From an uncultured SAR116 cluster alpha proteobacterium (GTDB lineage: Bacteria; Pseudomonadota; Alphaproteobacteria; Puniceispirillales; Marisalimonadaceae): a stretch of 64,000 bases of DNA. The notes beneath the pieces are model-generated. The model had not been told where the DNA came from, did not search any database, and saw nothing but the letters and a program-made list of their open reading frames with translations. Of the stretch, positions 33,632 through 43,514 are shown piece after piece. Every line of letters begins with the position of its first letter. The stretch's first letter is position 1. Position numbers and translations under genes: made by a program. The stretch spans positions 1 through 64,000 of the forward strand of contig CABZWX010000006.1 in assembly GCA_902529515.1 (NCBI GenBank), read 5' to 3'.

Positions 33632-34396
33632 TTACGCATCGGATTCTGTGGTTGCCGCTGCCCAAATGGCTAAACAGAAAGCAATTTTGTTAATAACGTC
33701 TGCAATGTTATAAATAAAATTTAAGCTATTTGCGTCAGCACCACCGGCCATGTAACCCATGAAATAACCGATTGGGTAAATAGCCCAACCAATTGTGACA
33801 ATCCATTTCATTGTATTAAAAGCTGATTGGACGGATTCAGGTGCACTATCTGCGCTAACTTTACTAGCTTCACCAGCAAATATTTCATATAGAATGAATA
33901 TCCATCCAGCCATTCCAACTACAAAACCAATAGTTGCATTTATAAAGCCAGCTTCACCTAAGTATCCACCAATTAACATTACCAAAGAACCAAGGAATAA
34001 TCTCCAGAAAACTCCACCAGCAATAGCAGTACATGCTGCAAGAATTAGATAAAATTCAATCATTTGAAGTGGAACTGTAATTATCCAGTCGACATATCTA
34101 AATACTGTAGGAGATGCACCTGTAGCAACCCATACATCTCTCATGTAGAAGTAGTGAACTGCTGCAACTAATGTAACAAGAGCGCCAACAACTAGAGATG
34201 TTCTCCATTTGCCTTTAACTCTCAATGATTCCATTAAGAAAAAAACAGTTGCTGCAACCATGGCAATAGATATTATCCAAAAACTTATACCAACAGCATC
34301 ACTTGGGTCTAGATTACCACCGTGTGACCCTGCAAATGAAAGTGTTGGAAGTAGGGCTAAAAAACTAGCCGGTATTAAATATTTTAAAAAAGACAT
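33632..34396 (-). CDS. Proteorhodopsin, blue-type (Q105) proton pump
   Basis: VFRYVDWIITVPLQMIEFYLILAA gives D97, T101, Q105, E108 in green-PR numbering; H75 in AAVHYFYMRDVW; retinal lysine in ADVINKIAFCLAIWAA. Confidence 0.97.
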   Translation of the reverse strand: MSFLKYLIPASFLALLPTLSFAGSHGGNLDPSDAVGISFWIISIAMVAATVFFLMESLRVKGKWRTSLVVGALVTLVAAVHYFYMRDVWVATGASPTVFRYVDWIITVPLQMIEFYLILAACTAIAGGVFWRLFLGSLVMLIGGYLGEAGFINATIGFVVGMAGWIFILYEIFAGEASKVSADSAPESVQSAFNTMKWIVTIGWAIYPIGYFMGYMAGGADANSLNFIYNIADVINKIAFCLAIWAAATTESDA

Positions 34397-34430
34397 TTAT
34401 AAACTCCCCTTATACTTGTCATGTTTAATT

Positions 34431-34446
34431 TCTAGCAACTGCTAGA
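34431..34446. promoter_or_regulatory. Inverted repeat upstream of proteorhodopsin start (operator or 5'UTR hairpin candidate)
   Basis: TCTAGCA-AC-TGCTAGA, 7-2-7 perfect arms, about 35 nt upstream of the ATG; AGGGGAG ribosome binding site lies between. Confidence 0.45.
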
Positions 34447-34575
34447 TTTAATGCAAAATAGCACATTTAGCGAAAACAATAAAAGGGAATTTAAGGTTAA
34501 GCAACAATTAAAAGCAGTTTAATTTCATTTATTTTTTAAATAAATTGTTAACATATTGATTTATATCGTTTTTTT

Positions 34576-34596
34576 AATTGATAATAATTATCAATT
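34576..34596. promoter_or_regulatory. 21-bp perfect palindrome matching the Fur 7-1-7 consensus
   Basis: AATTGATAATAATTATCAATT; the core TGATAATAATTATCA fits TGATAATnATTATCA; about 180 nt upstream of the proteorhodopsin start. Confidence 0.45.
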
Positions 34597-34748
34597 TCAA
34601 TCAAAAATTTACTAAATTTGCATGATTTATTAGATTTAACTTATAAATTTTACTAATTTCAAATATTTTTTGTGTTCCCAAGGATTAAAGTAAATATAAT
34701 TTTTTGTAAAAAAAATTTAACTAAATGGACTATATTTCATTATTGGAT

Positions 34749-35525
34749 TTAAATTATCAAGTTACCACGAATACTTTTTTTAACAATTTCCCAATTAGGA
34801 TTTTTTGGTTTTATTGCTTTTGACTTAAGTTGTTTATGAAGACTAATTCTATAACTTTTATTGTTGATAACTTTATCAATCCATTCTGATAATTTATTTT
34901 CTTCAATACCTAAACTATGAATAAGAGATAATAATGCGTTTTTTTCACTAGAACTTTTTAATGTAACATTCTGAGCATTGATTTCGGATAACCTTTTAGG
35001 TTTGTTATCGTAAAATGGAAAAACACCTGCTATTGATATATATCCATATATTTGTTTTTCATATTTAAAATCTTTTATTTTAACAGTGTCTAACTTTAAC
35101 TTTACGAAACTGTAAGCAACTCCTAATGCTTCACTTAAATGCATAATTTCTAATTGTTCTTCATTGAGCCATAATACATTAAGTTCTACTTTAGTTCCTT
35201 TACTAGGCCATTGGGTAGCTGGCATTGATCCATAAGCAGACAAAGACGCTGCATAAACTATATCAGAGTCAATTAAAATAGCAGGCGTGACACAAATATT
35301 CTGATTTAATGAAAATTTTCTTTTTAATTGATATGGTGATCTATTAGAACCTACTGATAGTATAGGTATTCTATTATTCAAATCATCACATATACCTCTA
35401 ATAAATTCACCCTTATAAAATGAAAAAGAATAGTTAGGTGCAAAATATGGATAACTTATAGCTCTGTCAAATGATGAAAAATTAGGAAATAATTCTTTAG
35501 TAATCTTTTGATTATCACTTCTCAT
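34749..35525 (-). CDS. Hypothetical protein, possible gamma-glutamylcyclotransferase-like fold
   Basis: PILSVGSNRSPYQLKRKF resembles the YGSN loop; SAYGSMPATQWPSKGTKVELNVLWLNEEQLEIMHLSEALG resembles the central GGCT pattern. Confidence 0.5.
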   Translation of the reverse strand: MRSDNQKITKELFPNFSSFDRAISYPYFAPNYSFSFYKGEFIRGICDDLNNRIPILSVGSNRSPYQLKRKFSLNQNICVTPAILIDSDIVYAASLSAYGSMPATQWPSKGTKVELNVLWLNEEQLEIMHLSEALGVAYSFVKLKLDTVKIKDFKYEKQIYGYISIAGVFPFYDNKPKRLSEINAQNVTLKSSSEKNALLSLIHSLGIEENKLSEWIDKVINNKSYRISLHKQLKSKAIKPKNPNWEIVKKSIRGNLII

Positions 35526-35539
35526 ATCAAATAATCTTT

Positions 35540-36484
35540 TTATAAACCTAAAGTTTCATTATATCCTAGAGCAATATTCATAGATTGAATAGCAGCACCC
35601 GAAGCACCCTTACCTAAATTATCTAATCTGGATGAAATAATTAACTGATCATTTTCATCATTTCCAAAAACACTGATATCAAGATAGTTTGTTCCTACTA
35701 AATTATCTGGTCTAAAGTATCCTTTTTCACTAATACCTTCATCTTGTTTTAAAACTTTAATAAAATTAGCTCCTGAGTAAAATTTTTCCATTAAGAATTG
35801 AATCTTTAAAGTATCAATTTTCTCATTAAACCATGAAAAATGTAATGGTATAGAAACAATCATACCTTGAATGAAATTACCAACCGATGGACTAAAAATT
35901 GGTGTTCGCTCTAACTTGTTATGATAAATTATTTCTGGTAAATGTTTGTGATTTAATTTAAGTCCATAATAAAAAAAAGGTTCATTATCTGTTTCCTTAA
36001 AATAATTAATCATCGATTTTCCTCCACCTGAATAACCACTAACAGCATTTATGACAATTGGAATGTTTTTGCTTAAAATACCCTTTGATATAAGTGGTTT
36101 TAGAATTACATTAGCCCCAGTAGAATAACATCCAGGTGATGCAATGCGTTTTGAATTTTCAAGACTTTTTCTGTAATTCTCTCCTAGCTCTGGAAGTCCA
36201 TATGACCAATTTGGATTAGTTCTGTGAGCTGTAGAAGCATCAATAATTATTGGTGATTTATCTCCAAGTTCATCAGCTATTTGAACTGTTTCGATAGATA
36301 TTTCATCAGGTAAGCACAAAAATGTTACATCCGATTTTGCTAACATTTCTTTTTTATAAGAAATATCTTTTCTTTTAGATTGATCAACTGACATTATATT
36401 AATATTTGGATGCTTTCTTAACTTTTCATGAACTTGCAAACCTGTAGTGCCAGTTTCTCCATCAATAAAAATATCCTTTTTCAT
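35540..36484 (-). CDS. argC: N-acetyl-gamma-glutamyl-phosphate reductase
   Basis: IFIDGETGTTGLQVHEKL, SPGCYSTGANVIL, SGYSGGGKSMI, NLGKGASGAAIQSMNIALG. Confidence 0.96.
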   Translation of the reverse strand: MKKDIFIDGETGTTGLQVHEKLRKHPNINIMSVDQSKRKDISYKKEMLAKSDVTFLCLPDEISIETVQIADELGDKSPIIIDASTAHRTNPNWSYGLPELGENYRKSLENSKRIASPGCYSTGANVILKPLISKGILSKNIPIVINAVSGYSGGGKSMINYFKETDNEPFFYYGLKLNHKHLPEIIYHNKLERTPIFSPSVGNFIQGMIVSIPLHFSWFNEKIDTLKIQFLMEKFYSGANFIKVLKQDEGISEKGYFRPDNLVGTNYLDISVFGNDENDQLIISSRLDNLGKGASGAAIQSMNIALGYNETLGL

Positions 36485-36590
36485 ATTTACCTATTTATCT
36501 ACTTATAAAGTTGCAACAATTGAGACAGTATATTAATAAAGCATATATAGATCTTTTGTAAATTCTCTTTTTCATAGGAACAAAATTTAA

Positions 36591-37949
36591 ATGTCTACAA
36601 AAAAACTTAATGATAAGGATATTATGAACCTTCTTATTGATACAGCTATTACAAATGGCGCAACCAGTGCAGACTGTGTTTTATCAAGAAGCAGAGGTGT
36701 GTCGATTACTAGAAGATTAGGTAAAGATGAAAACATTCAAAGGTATGAAGACTTTGACACTGGATTAAGAGTATTTGTTGATAATAAAATTTCATCAATT
36801 TCGACTAATGAAAATTCTGAAGAAGCTCTGAAAGAGGTTGCAAAAAGAGCTGTCGAAATGGCTAAAATTGCACCAGAAGATAAATATAGCTTTATAGCAA
36901 GTAAAGAGATGCTTCAAAACTCCCCAATACAAGATAGTTTTTTTATTGATAGTTATGATTCTGTAGAACCAAGTATTGATGTAATAAGAGATAGAGCGTC
37001 AGAAGTTGAAGATATAGCTTTAAGTGTAAAAGGTATTACTAATAGTGATGGTGCAGATTCATCATGGGGTGAAGGAGAAACACTCTTGATGACATCTAAT
37101 GGTTTTTTCGGGTCGACAAAAAAATCTAATCACAGCGTATCAGTAGTTGTTATTGCTGAAAAAAATGGAAAAATGGAGAGAGACTATGATTATTCTTCAA
37201 AAGTTTATGGTGAAGATCTAAAAGACGGTATAAAAATCGGACATGAAGCTGCAAAAAAAACACTGGCCAGGATTGGTGCTAAAAAACCAGTAACTGGACA
37301 ATATCCAGTAATTTTCGACCCAAGAGTATCTAGGTCACTAGCAAGTCACTTTGCATCAGCTATTAATGGATCATCAATAGCACGCAAAACCAGCTTTCTA
37401 AAAGATTCCTTAAATAGTAAAATTGCAAATGAATCAATTACTTTAATTGATGACCCCTTTCTTGAAAGAGGTTTAGGCTCAAGATTATTTGATGCAGAAG
37501 GCCTAGGTACCTCCAAGCATGTATTAATTGAGGATGGAGTGCTCAAAAATTGGTTATTAGATTTATCATCTGCAAGACAATTAAATATGTTACCAACTGC
37601 AAATGCAAAAAGAGGTATTAGTGGTCCTCCTATGCCGGGCACAACTAATCTGACTTTATTACCCGGTGTAGCTTCACCTGAAAGTATTATTTCTAGTATA
37701 ACTAATGGTTTTTACATCACTGATATGATTGGTAGCAGTGTATCTATGGTTACCGGTGATTATAGCCGTGGTGCTAGTGGTTTTTGGATTAAAAACGGAG
37801 AATTATCAACCCCTATTTCAGAAGCAACTATAGCAGGTAATTTAAAGGATATGTTTAAAACACTTAAACCTGCTAATGATCTTGATTTTACACATTCTAT
37901 AAATTGTCCAACCATTTTAATTGAAGGCATGACAATAGCAGGTAATTAA
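36591..37949 (+). CDS. pmbA: TldE/PmbA family metallopeptidase partner
   Basis: VIFDPRVSRSLASHFASAINGSSIARKTSFL, TNLTLLPG, GASGFWIKNGEL. Confidence 0.95.
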   Translation: MSTKKLNDKDIMNLLIDTAITNGATSADCVLSRSRGVSITRRLGKDENIQRYEDFDTGLRVFVDNKISSISTNENSEEALKEVAKRAVEMAKIAPEDKYSFIASKEMLQNSPIQDSFFIDSYDSVEPSIDVIRDRASEVEDIALSVKGITNSDGADSSWGEGETLLMTSNGFFGSTKKSNHSVSVVVIAEKNGKMERDYDYSSKVYGEDLKDGIKIGHEAAKKTLARIGAKKPVTGQYPVIFDPRVSRSLASHFASAINGSSIARKTSFLKDSLNSKIANESITLIDDPFLERGLGSRLFDAEGLGTSKHVLIEDGVLKNWLLDLSSARQLNMLPTANAKRGISGPPMPGTTNLTLLPGVASPESIISSITNGFYITDMIGSSVSMVTGDYSRGASGFWIKNGELSTPISEATIAGNLKDMFKTLKPANDLDFTHSINCPTILIEGMTIAGN

Positions 37950-38612
37950 TTGAAAGAAAGATCAAAAAATTTTAAATTTAACAGATTTTTAGCTTGGTTT
38001 GACATGATTGTTAAAGATCATGGATTTTTGAGATTTTGTTATCACAATTTTCATCAAATTGACGAAAAATTGTATAGGTCAAATATGCCTACACCCCTTA
38101 GAATAAAGAGCTACGGTAAACTTGGAATAAAAACTATAATAAATCTAAGAGGAATTAGAAGGGATGGTGGCTGGTTATTAGAAAACGAGGCTTGTGAAAA
38201 AAACAACATAAAATTAATAGATTTTAGAGCAAGGTCTCGCGCAGCTCCTGAAAAGGATATGATATTTAAAGCTGAAAAACTTTTTAAATCTATAAAATAC
38301 CCTGCTTTAATACATTGTAAATCAGGTGCTGATAGGGCTGGTATAATGTCCGCATTATATATGCTGACTTATAAAAAAGAACATCCCAAAATTGCAAAAC
38401 AACAATTATCTTGGAGATATCTTCACGTAAAATGGGCAAAACCTGGAGTTTTAGATAGTTTTGTTGAAGAATATTCAAAACAATATAAACAAAATGAAAT
38501 GAAGTTTATAGACTGGGTAAAAGAAAAGTATGATCCTGAAAAATTAGAGCGTAATTTCCGATCTATTTGGTGGGTTAATAGATTATTAGATGATTTTTTG
38601 AAAAGAGAATGA
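37950..38612 (+). CDS. Dual-specificity/tyrosine phosphatase family protein
   Basis: C-x5-R motif HCKSGADRAG, YRSNMPTPLRIKSYGKLGIKTIINLRG; TTG start. Confidence 0.85.
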   Translation: MKERSKNFKFNRFLAWFDMIVKDHGFLRFCYHNFHQIDEKLYRSNMPTPLRIKSYGKLGIKTIINLRGIRRDGGWLLENEACEKNNIKLIDFRARSRAAPEKDMIFKAEKLFKSIKYPALIHCKSGADRAGIMSALYMLTYKKEHPKIAKQQLSWRYLHVKWAKPGVLDSFVEEYSKQYKQNEMKFIDWVKEKYDPEKLERNFRSIWWVNRLLDDFLKRE

Positions 38613-38618
38613 CTTTTC

Positions 38619-40373
38619 TTAAGCTTCTGAATTATGTAGTTTTTTGTAATAATCAGAATTTTTAATTAACTCTTTGTGATTACCTGAATCTAAAATTTTA
38701 CCTTTATTAAATAAAATTATTTGATCTGAATTAATTATTGTGGAAAGTCTATGCGCAATAGTGATTGTAGTTTTATTCTTTGTTAATGTTTCAAGTGTTC
38801 TATTAATTTCGCTCTCAGTTTCAGCATCAAGGGAACTTGTTGCCTCATCTAAAAGTAAAATAGGAGCATCTTTTAGGATAGCTCTAGCAATTGATATACG
38901 CTGTTTTTGTCCTCCAGATAATGTGTTACCACCTTCCCCAACAACCGTGTTATAACCATCTAAAGAATTAGTTATAAATTCGTGTATATCTGCATTCATT
39001 GCTGCTTTTTTAATTTTATGATCAGGTGCATTTAAATTCCCAAATCTAATATTATCTATAAAACTTTTGTTATAAATTATAGTTTCCTGACTAACCAATG
39101 AAATATTATTTCGAAGTGAATTTAAACTAATGTTCTTAATGTTTTCTTCATTAATTAAAATTTCACCATTTATTGGATCATAAAATCTTGAAATTAAATT
39201 AATGATTGTTGATTTTCCAGACCCACTTTGCCCTACCAGCGCAACTTTTGAGCCTGAATTAATAACAAAGTTGATATCATCTAATACCTTGTTCTTTTTA
39301 TTATATGCAAAACTGACTGACTTAAAAGTTATTTTTGGTGGTTTGTTTTTTGTTATTTTTAAATTAGGAGCAGAGGATAAACTAATAACTTTTGGTGTAA
39401 TTTTTAATTGTGTGTAAATCCTTCCTAAAGCAGAAAGAGCTTCTTGAAAAACAGTATTGAATGTACCCAACGCCCTAGCAGGTTGTGCAATCATTAACAA
39501 TGCCGTTACATAACCCACAACACTTCCAGGAGATAATTCACCTATTGATACCCGGTAGCTTGCAAAACCAATTACACTTGCTGCTGCAACTCCTCCTAAT
39601 ATTTCCAATATAGGCAAAACTTTTGCTCTACCAATTACCAAACTGAACATCTTTTTAAATAACGAGTTTAACACACCTTTAGATCTATTAATTTCCATCT
39701 TCTCTAAATTATACGATTTTACCATTCTTATGCCTTGAAGCATCTCAGTAAGCGTAGAAGTGACTGTTTCCATTTGTTCTTGAAGAGTTGTTGCTATAAT
39801 CTTTTGTTTTTTTCCAATCCTAACAATAGGCCTCAATGCTAATGGATAAATTACTATAACTAATATTGATAAAAGCCAATCTAACCAAATTAGATAAAAC
39901 AATAATGCTATAACTGTAAAAGTATCCCTAACTAAATTATTTATAGCTCTCTCAAAACCATCTCTAATTAGAATAACATCATTCATTATTCTAGATACAT
40001 GATTGCCCGATGATAATTTATTTAATTCATCCAAGTCGGCAGTAATGAATTGCTTAGTTAGTTTTTTTTGTATGTCTACCGAAATTGATAATGAAATTTT
40101 AGAAACTTGACTTATTTGGAAAAACATTGCAATTCCTCTAATAATTGCAACAAAAGAAATAATAAATGGAAAAATAATCCAGTTACTATTATCATCTAAT
40201 AAACCATCGAAAACCAATTGTATTAAGTAAGGATAGATTGAAGCAGTAGCAGCAACAACAACCAATAGTGTAAAAGCCAAAATTATATCAATCTTATAAA
40301 TGGATGCGAAATCATTCCAAAATTCTATAATTAAACTTTTATTTTTGTTTTTTATCATTTGATTTATGTTCAT
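38619..40373 (-). CDS. ABC transporter ATP-binding/permease (MsbA-like lipid exporter)
   Basis: Six-TM domain plus VALVGQSGSGKSTIINLISRFYDP, TLSGGQKQRISIARAILKDAPILLLDEATSSLD; adjacent to lipid A genes. Confidence 0.92.
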   Translation of the reverse strand: MNINQMIKNKNKSLIIEFWNDFASIYKIDIILAFTLLVVVAATASIYPYLIQLVFDGLLDDNSNWIIFPFIISFVAIIRGIAMFFQISQVSKISLSISVDIQKKLTKQFITADLDELNKLSSGNHVSRIMNDVILIRDGFERAINNLVRDTFTVIALLFYLIWLDWLLSILVIVIYPLALRPIVRIGKKQKIIATTLQEQMETVTSTLTEMLQGIRMVKSYNLEKMEINRSKGVLNSLFKKMFSLVIGRAKVLPILEILGGVAAASVIGFASYRVSIGELSPGSVVGYVTALLMIAQPARALGTFNTVFQEALSALGRIYTQLKITPKVISLSSAPNLKITKNKPPKITFKSVSFAYNKKNKVLDDINFVINSGSKVALVGQSGSGKSTIINLISRFYDPINGEILINEENIKNISLNSLRNNISLVSQETIIYNKSFIDNIRFGNLNAPDHKIKKAAMNADIHEFITNSLDGYNTVVGEGGNTLSGGQKQRISIARAILKDAPILLLDEATSSLDAETESEINRTLETLTKNKTTITIAHRLSTIINSDQIILFNKGKILDSGNHKELIKNSDYYKKLHNSEA

Positions 40374-40501
40374 ATCAATCCAATTATTATACCATTTATT
40401 TTAATCTATAATAATAATTATATGTATAGATAGTTATTTTGTTTTGTGTAAATTTAATTTAATACTCAATTTTAAATTTGTGCAGTAATTTGGATTTTTA
40501 A

Positions 40502-41173
40502 ATGCATGTTTTAAAACGTTTTAGCAAAACTGGTGCCGGACAAAAACTAATTGGTTTTATCTTTTATTTTATTACAAAATTAATTTTACATTCAATTAGA
40601 TGGGAATATTTTGAGCAAAGCAAAAAATCAAAAATTTTTGATAATAAACATAAATATATTTTTTGTTGCTGGCATAATAAGTTATTTTTAGGCCCTCATC
40701 TTTTACCAAGAAATAGAGTAATTAATGCTCTTCAGTCCAGTCATTCTGATGGAATGATTACCTCTTTAGCATTTCAATATCTAGGAATGAATGTAATACT
40801 AGGCTCCTCAAAAAAAGGAGGAATGCAAGCATTCAGGAAAATGGTAAAATGTTTACAATTAGGTGAAAGTATAGCAATTACACCAGATGGTCCTAAAGGT
40901 CCTAAAGAAAAAGTAAAGGAAGGTATTATAAAACTAGCACAAATGACAAATACTCCAATTATCCCTTTGGTGTGGGCTACTAGAAAATATAAAATAATTA
41001 ATTCTTGGGATAATTTTGTTTTACCATATCCATTTTCGAAAGGAATATATAGTTTTGGGAAACCAATATTTATAGAAAAAAAAATAAATATAAATAAATT
41101 TGAGCTTGAAAGGCAAAACCTTGAAAATGAAATCAAAAGACTTACTAAAATATTAGAAAGTAGAATAAATTGA
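40502..41173 (+). CDS. DUF374 lysophospholipid acyltransferase family protein
   Basis: FCCWHNKLFLGPHL, SSHSDGMITSLAFQYLGMNVILGSSKKGG, ITPDGPKGPKEKVKEG. Confidence 0.92.
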   Translation: MHVLKRFSKTGAGQKLIGFIFYFITKLILHSIRWEYFEQSKKSKIFDNKHKYIFCCWHNKLFLGPHLLPRNRVINALQSSHSDGMITSLAFQYLGMNVILGSSKKGGMQAFRKMVKCLQLGESIAITPDGPKGPKEKVKEGIIKLAQMTNTPIIPLVWATRKYKIINSWDNFVLPYPFSKGIYSFGKPIFIEKKININKFELERQNLENEIKRLTKILESRIN

Positions 41174-41200
41174 AACTTATAATAAATTTGGGAACTTACA

Positions 41201-42520
41201 ATGACACTGTCAACATATAATTTTTTATGGGGAATATTAAAATTGTTTTTGCCAAGTTATTTAATTAGACGCCAAAAAAAAGGTAAGGAAGATAAATATA
41301 GACTTAATGAAAGGTATGGAATTTCAAAAAAACTGCGACCAGATGGTACTCTTGTTTGGTTACATGGAACAAGTGTTGGTGAGTCTGTTGCAGCCTTAGC
41401 ACTCGCTAATTCAATGAAAAAACATGGTTTTGGTAATAATAAAAATGAGTTTTTTTTGTTAACAACTAATACTACTTCTTCTGGTAAATTAATAAAAGAT
41501 AAAATAAAAAAAGGTTTACCTGCAATTCATCAATATCATCCTTATGATCATCCTAAATTTGTTTCAAAATTTTTAGATCAATGGAAACCTAATATGGCTG
41601 TTTTTATGGAATCAGATTTCTGGCCTAATTTAATATATTTAACTGCAAATTCTAATATTCCAACTATTCTAGCATCTTCACAAATGTCAGATAAATCTGC
41701 TCGTTTTTGGACAGGGTTGGGTTACTTTTTGGCAAAAAAAATTTTTAGTAAAGTTGATCATGTTTTAGCTGTTGATCCCAAACAAGAGGCTTTATTTAAA
41801 AAATTAGGTGCTAAAAATGTTAAAAGTTTAACAAGTCTTAAGTCAATAGCTGAAAAACTCCCTATAGATCAAAATTATGTAATACAGCTAAAAAGGAATA
41901 TACATAGAAAAAAAATATTAATTGCTGCCTCAACTCATCCAGGAGAAGAAGAGTTAATGATTAAGTTGGCTGACCTCCTTAGAAAAAAATCTCATGATAA
42001 TATTTTAATTATAATCGCACCAAGACATATTAATCGAAGCCTAGGAATTAAAAATAGAATTAAAGCTGCTGGATTCGACATAAAATCAAGAAGTAAAGGT
42101 GAATTTCCATCAAAAAATGATATTTTCTATCTTTCAGATACAATGGGGGAAATGGGCTCACTAATGGAAATGTCGGATTTAGTTTTTGTGGCTGGGTCTA
42201 TGGTACCCGTTGGAGGTCATAGCCCATCTGAAGCATCTCAATTTGGTAAGCCAGTTATAATGGGTCCACATTCTGAAAAATGTGATGCTCAGATTAAAGA
42301 TCTGGTTTGGTCTGGAGGGGCTATACAAATAGAAAAAGGCCCAAAAATGAATGAGAATTTTCTTAATAATGTTGTTGAGTTACTTAGTAACTCAGAACGC
42401 TTAGAAGATATGGGAAGAAATAGTTTAATTGCCTCTGGTTATGCCCAACAACGTGCAGATGAAGCAAGTATAAATTTGATTGAACTATTAAAAACATACA
42501 GAAACATAAAAGTTGCTTAA
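41201..42520 (+). CDS. waaA: 3-deoxy-D-manno-octulosonic acid transferase
   Basis: LVWLHGTSVGESVAALAL, FMESDFWPNLIY, AASTHPGEEELM, VGGHSPSEASQFGKPVIMGPH. Confidence 0.96.
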   Translation: MTLSTYNFLWGILKLFLPSYLIRRQKKGKEDKYRLNERYGISKKLRPDGTLVWLHGTSVGESVAALALANSMKKHGFGNNKNEFFLLTTNTTSSGKLIKDKIKKGLPAIHQYHPYDHPKFVSKFLDQWKPNMAVFMESDFWPNLIYLTANSNIPTILASSQMSDKSARFWTGLGYFLAKKIFSKVDHVLAVDPKQEALFKKLGAKNVKSLTSLKSIAEKLPIDQNYVIQLKRNIHRKKILIAASTHPGEEELMIKLADLLRKKSHDNILIIIAPRHINRSLGIKNRIKAAGFDIKSRSKGEFPSKNDIFYLSDTMGEMGSLMEMSDLVFVAGSMVPVGGHSPSEASQFGKPVIMGPHSEKCDAQIKDLVWSGGAIQIEKGPKMNENFLNNVVELLSNSERLEDMGRNSLIASGYAQQRADEASINLIELLKTYRNIKVA

Positions 42521-43514
42521 AATGTTTAGTACACCTGAATTTTGGTATAAAAAAAATATTATATCAAAATTACAAATTATACTTCTTTATCCATTTTCTA
42601 TTTTTTGGATTCTAATTGATGATTTTAAAAGATACTTCTCAAAAACTTATAAATCTAAATTAAAGGTAGTTTGCATAGGCAATCTAACTGTTGGAGGAAC
42701 AGGCAAAACCCCTTTTTCAATTTACACTTACAAACTTTTAAAAAATTTAGGTTATAATCCTGTTTTTTTAACCAGAGGTTATGGTGGCTTAAAAAAAGGA
42801 CCAATAGAAGTTAATAATTCACACCATTTTCAAGAAGTTGGGGATGAATCAATATTATTAAGCAAAGTTGGTACCACAATTGTTTCTAGAAACAGATCCT
42901 TAGGAGCTAAATTTATTGAAAAACATAAGGATAAATTCAACATTATAATAATGGATGATGGTTTACAAAATTATCAATTAAAACAAGATATAAAATTTCT
43001 ACTAGTTGATAAAAAGCTAAAACTAGGCAATGGTTATTGTTTGCCTGCAGGACCATTAAGGCAGCCTATTGAACGTGGTCTCAACGATATTGACAAAATA
43101 ATATTAACAGGAGAGAGCGACAAGAACGAAAAAGATTTATTTAAGTCTTTTAACATTCCAGTAATTAAATCAAATATTAAGACAACTAATATACCAAAAA
43201 TAAAAAAAGAAAAATTACTAGCTTTTTGTGGCCTAGCCAATCCTAATAAGTTTTTTAACACTCTCAAAAAGAATGGATATGAGATTTCATCCACAAGAAA
43301 ATTTCCTGATCACTATGCTTACAAAAATAATGATATTAATAATTTAATATTTTATGCAAATGACCTAAACCTAAAGCTCATTACTACTGAAAAGGATTAT
43401 GTTAAAATTTCAGAAAATAAAGACCAAATACATTTTTTACCAATTGAATTGGAATTAGGTGTAAAAGATAAGTTAAATTTTGAGTTATTTCTGCAGGAAA
43501 AACTAAATGCCTGA
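42513..43514 (+). CDS. lpxK: Tetraacyldisaccharide 4'-kinase
   Basis: VVCIGNLTVGGTGKTPFSIY, FLTRGYGG, IIMDDGLQNYQL. Confidence 0.96.
   Translation: MLKMFSTPEFWYKKNIISKLQIILLYPFSIFWILIDDFKRYFSKTYKSKLKVVCIGNLTVGGTGKTPFSIYTYKLLKNLGYNPVFLTRGYGGLKKGPIEVNNSHHFQEVGDESILLSKVGTTIVSRNRSLGAKFIEKHKDKFNIIIMDDGLQNYQLKQDIKFLLVDKKLKLGNGYCLPAGPLRQPIERGLNDIDKIILTGESDKNEKDLFKSFNIPVIKSNIKTTNIPKIKKEKLLAFCGLANPNKFFNTLKKNGYEISSTRKFPDHYAYKNNDINNLIFYANDLNLKLITTEKDYVKISENKDQIHFLPIELELGVKDKLNFELFLQEKLNA

Noticed and set aside
33795-34445. Plus-strand ORFs opposite proteorhodopsin and its leader
   Set aside because: Complement of the conserved PR frame; no independent support
24580-37949. TldD and PmbA/TldE as a RiPP maturation locus
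   Set aside because: The two genes are about 10 kb apart and embedded among housekeeping genes; no precursor peptide or modifying enzyme nearby, so this fits the usual housekeeping pair
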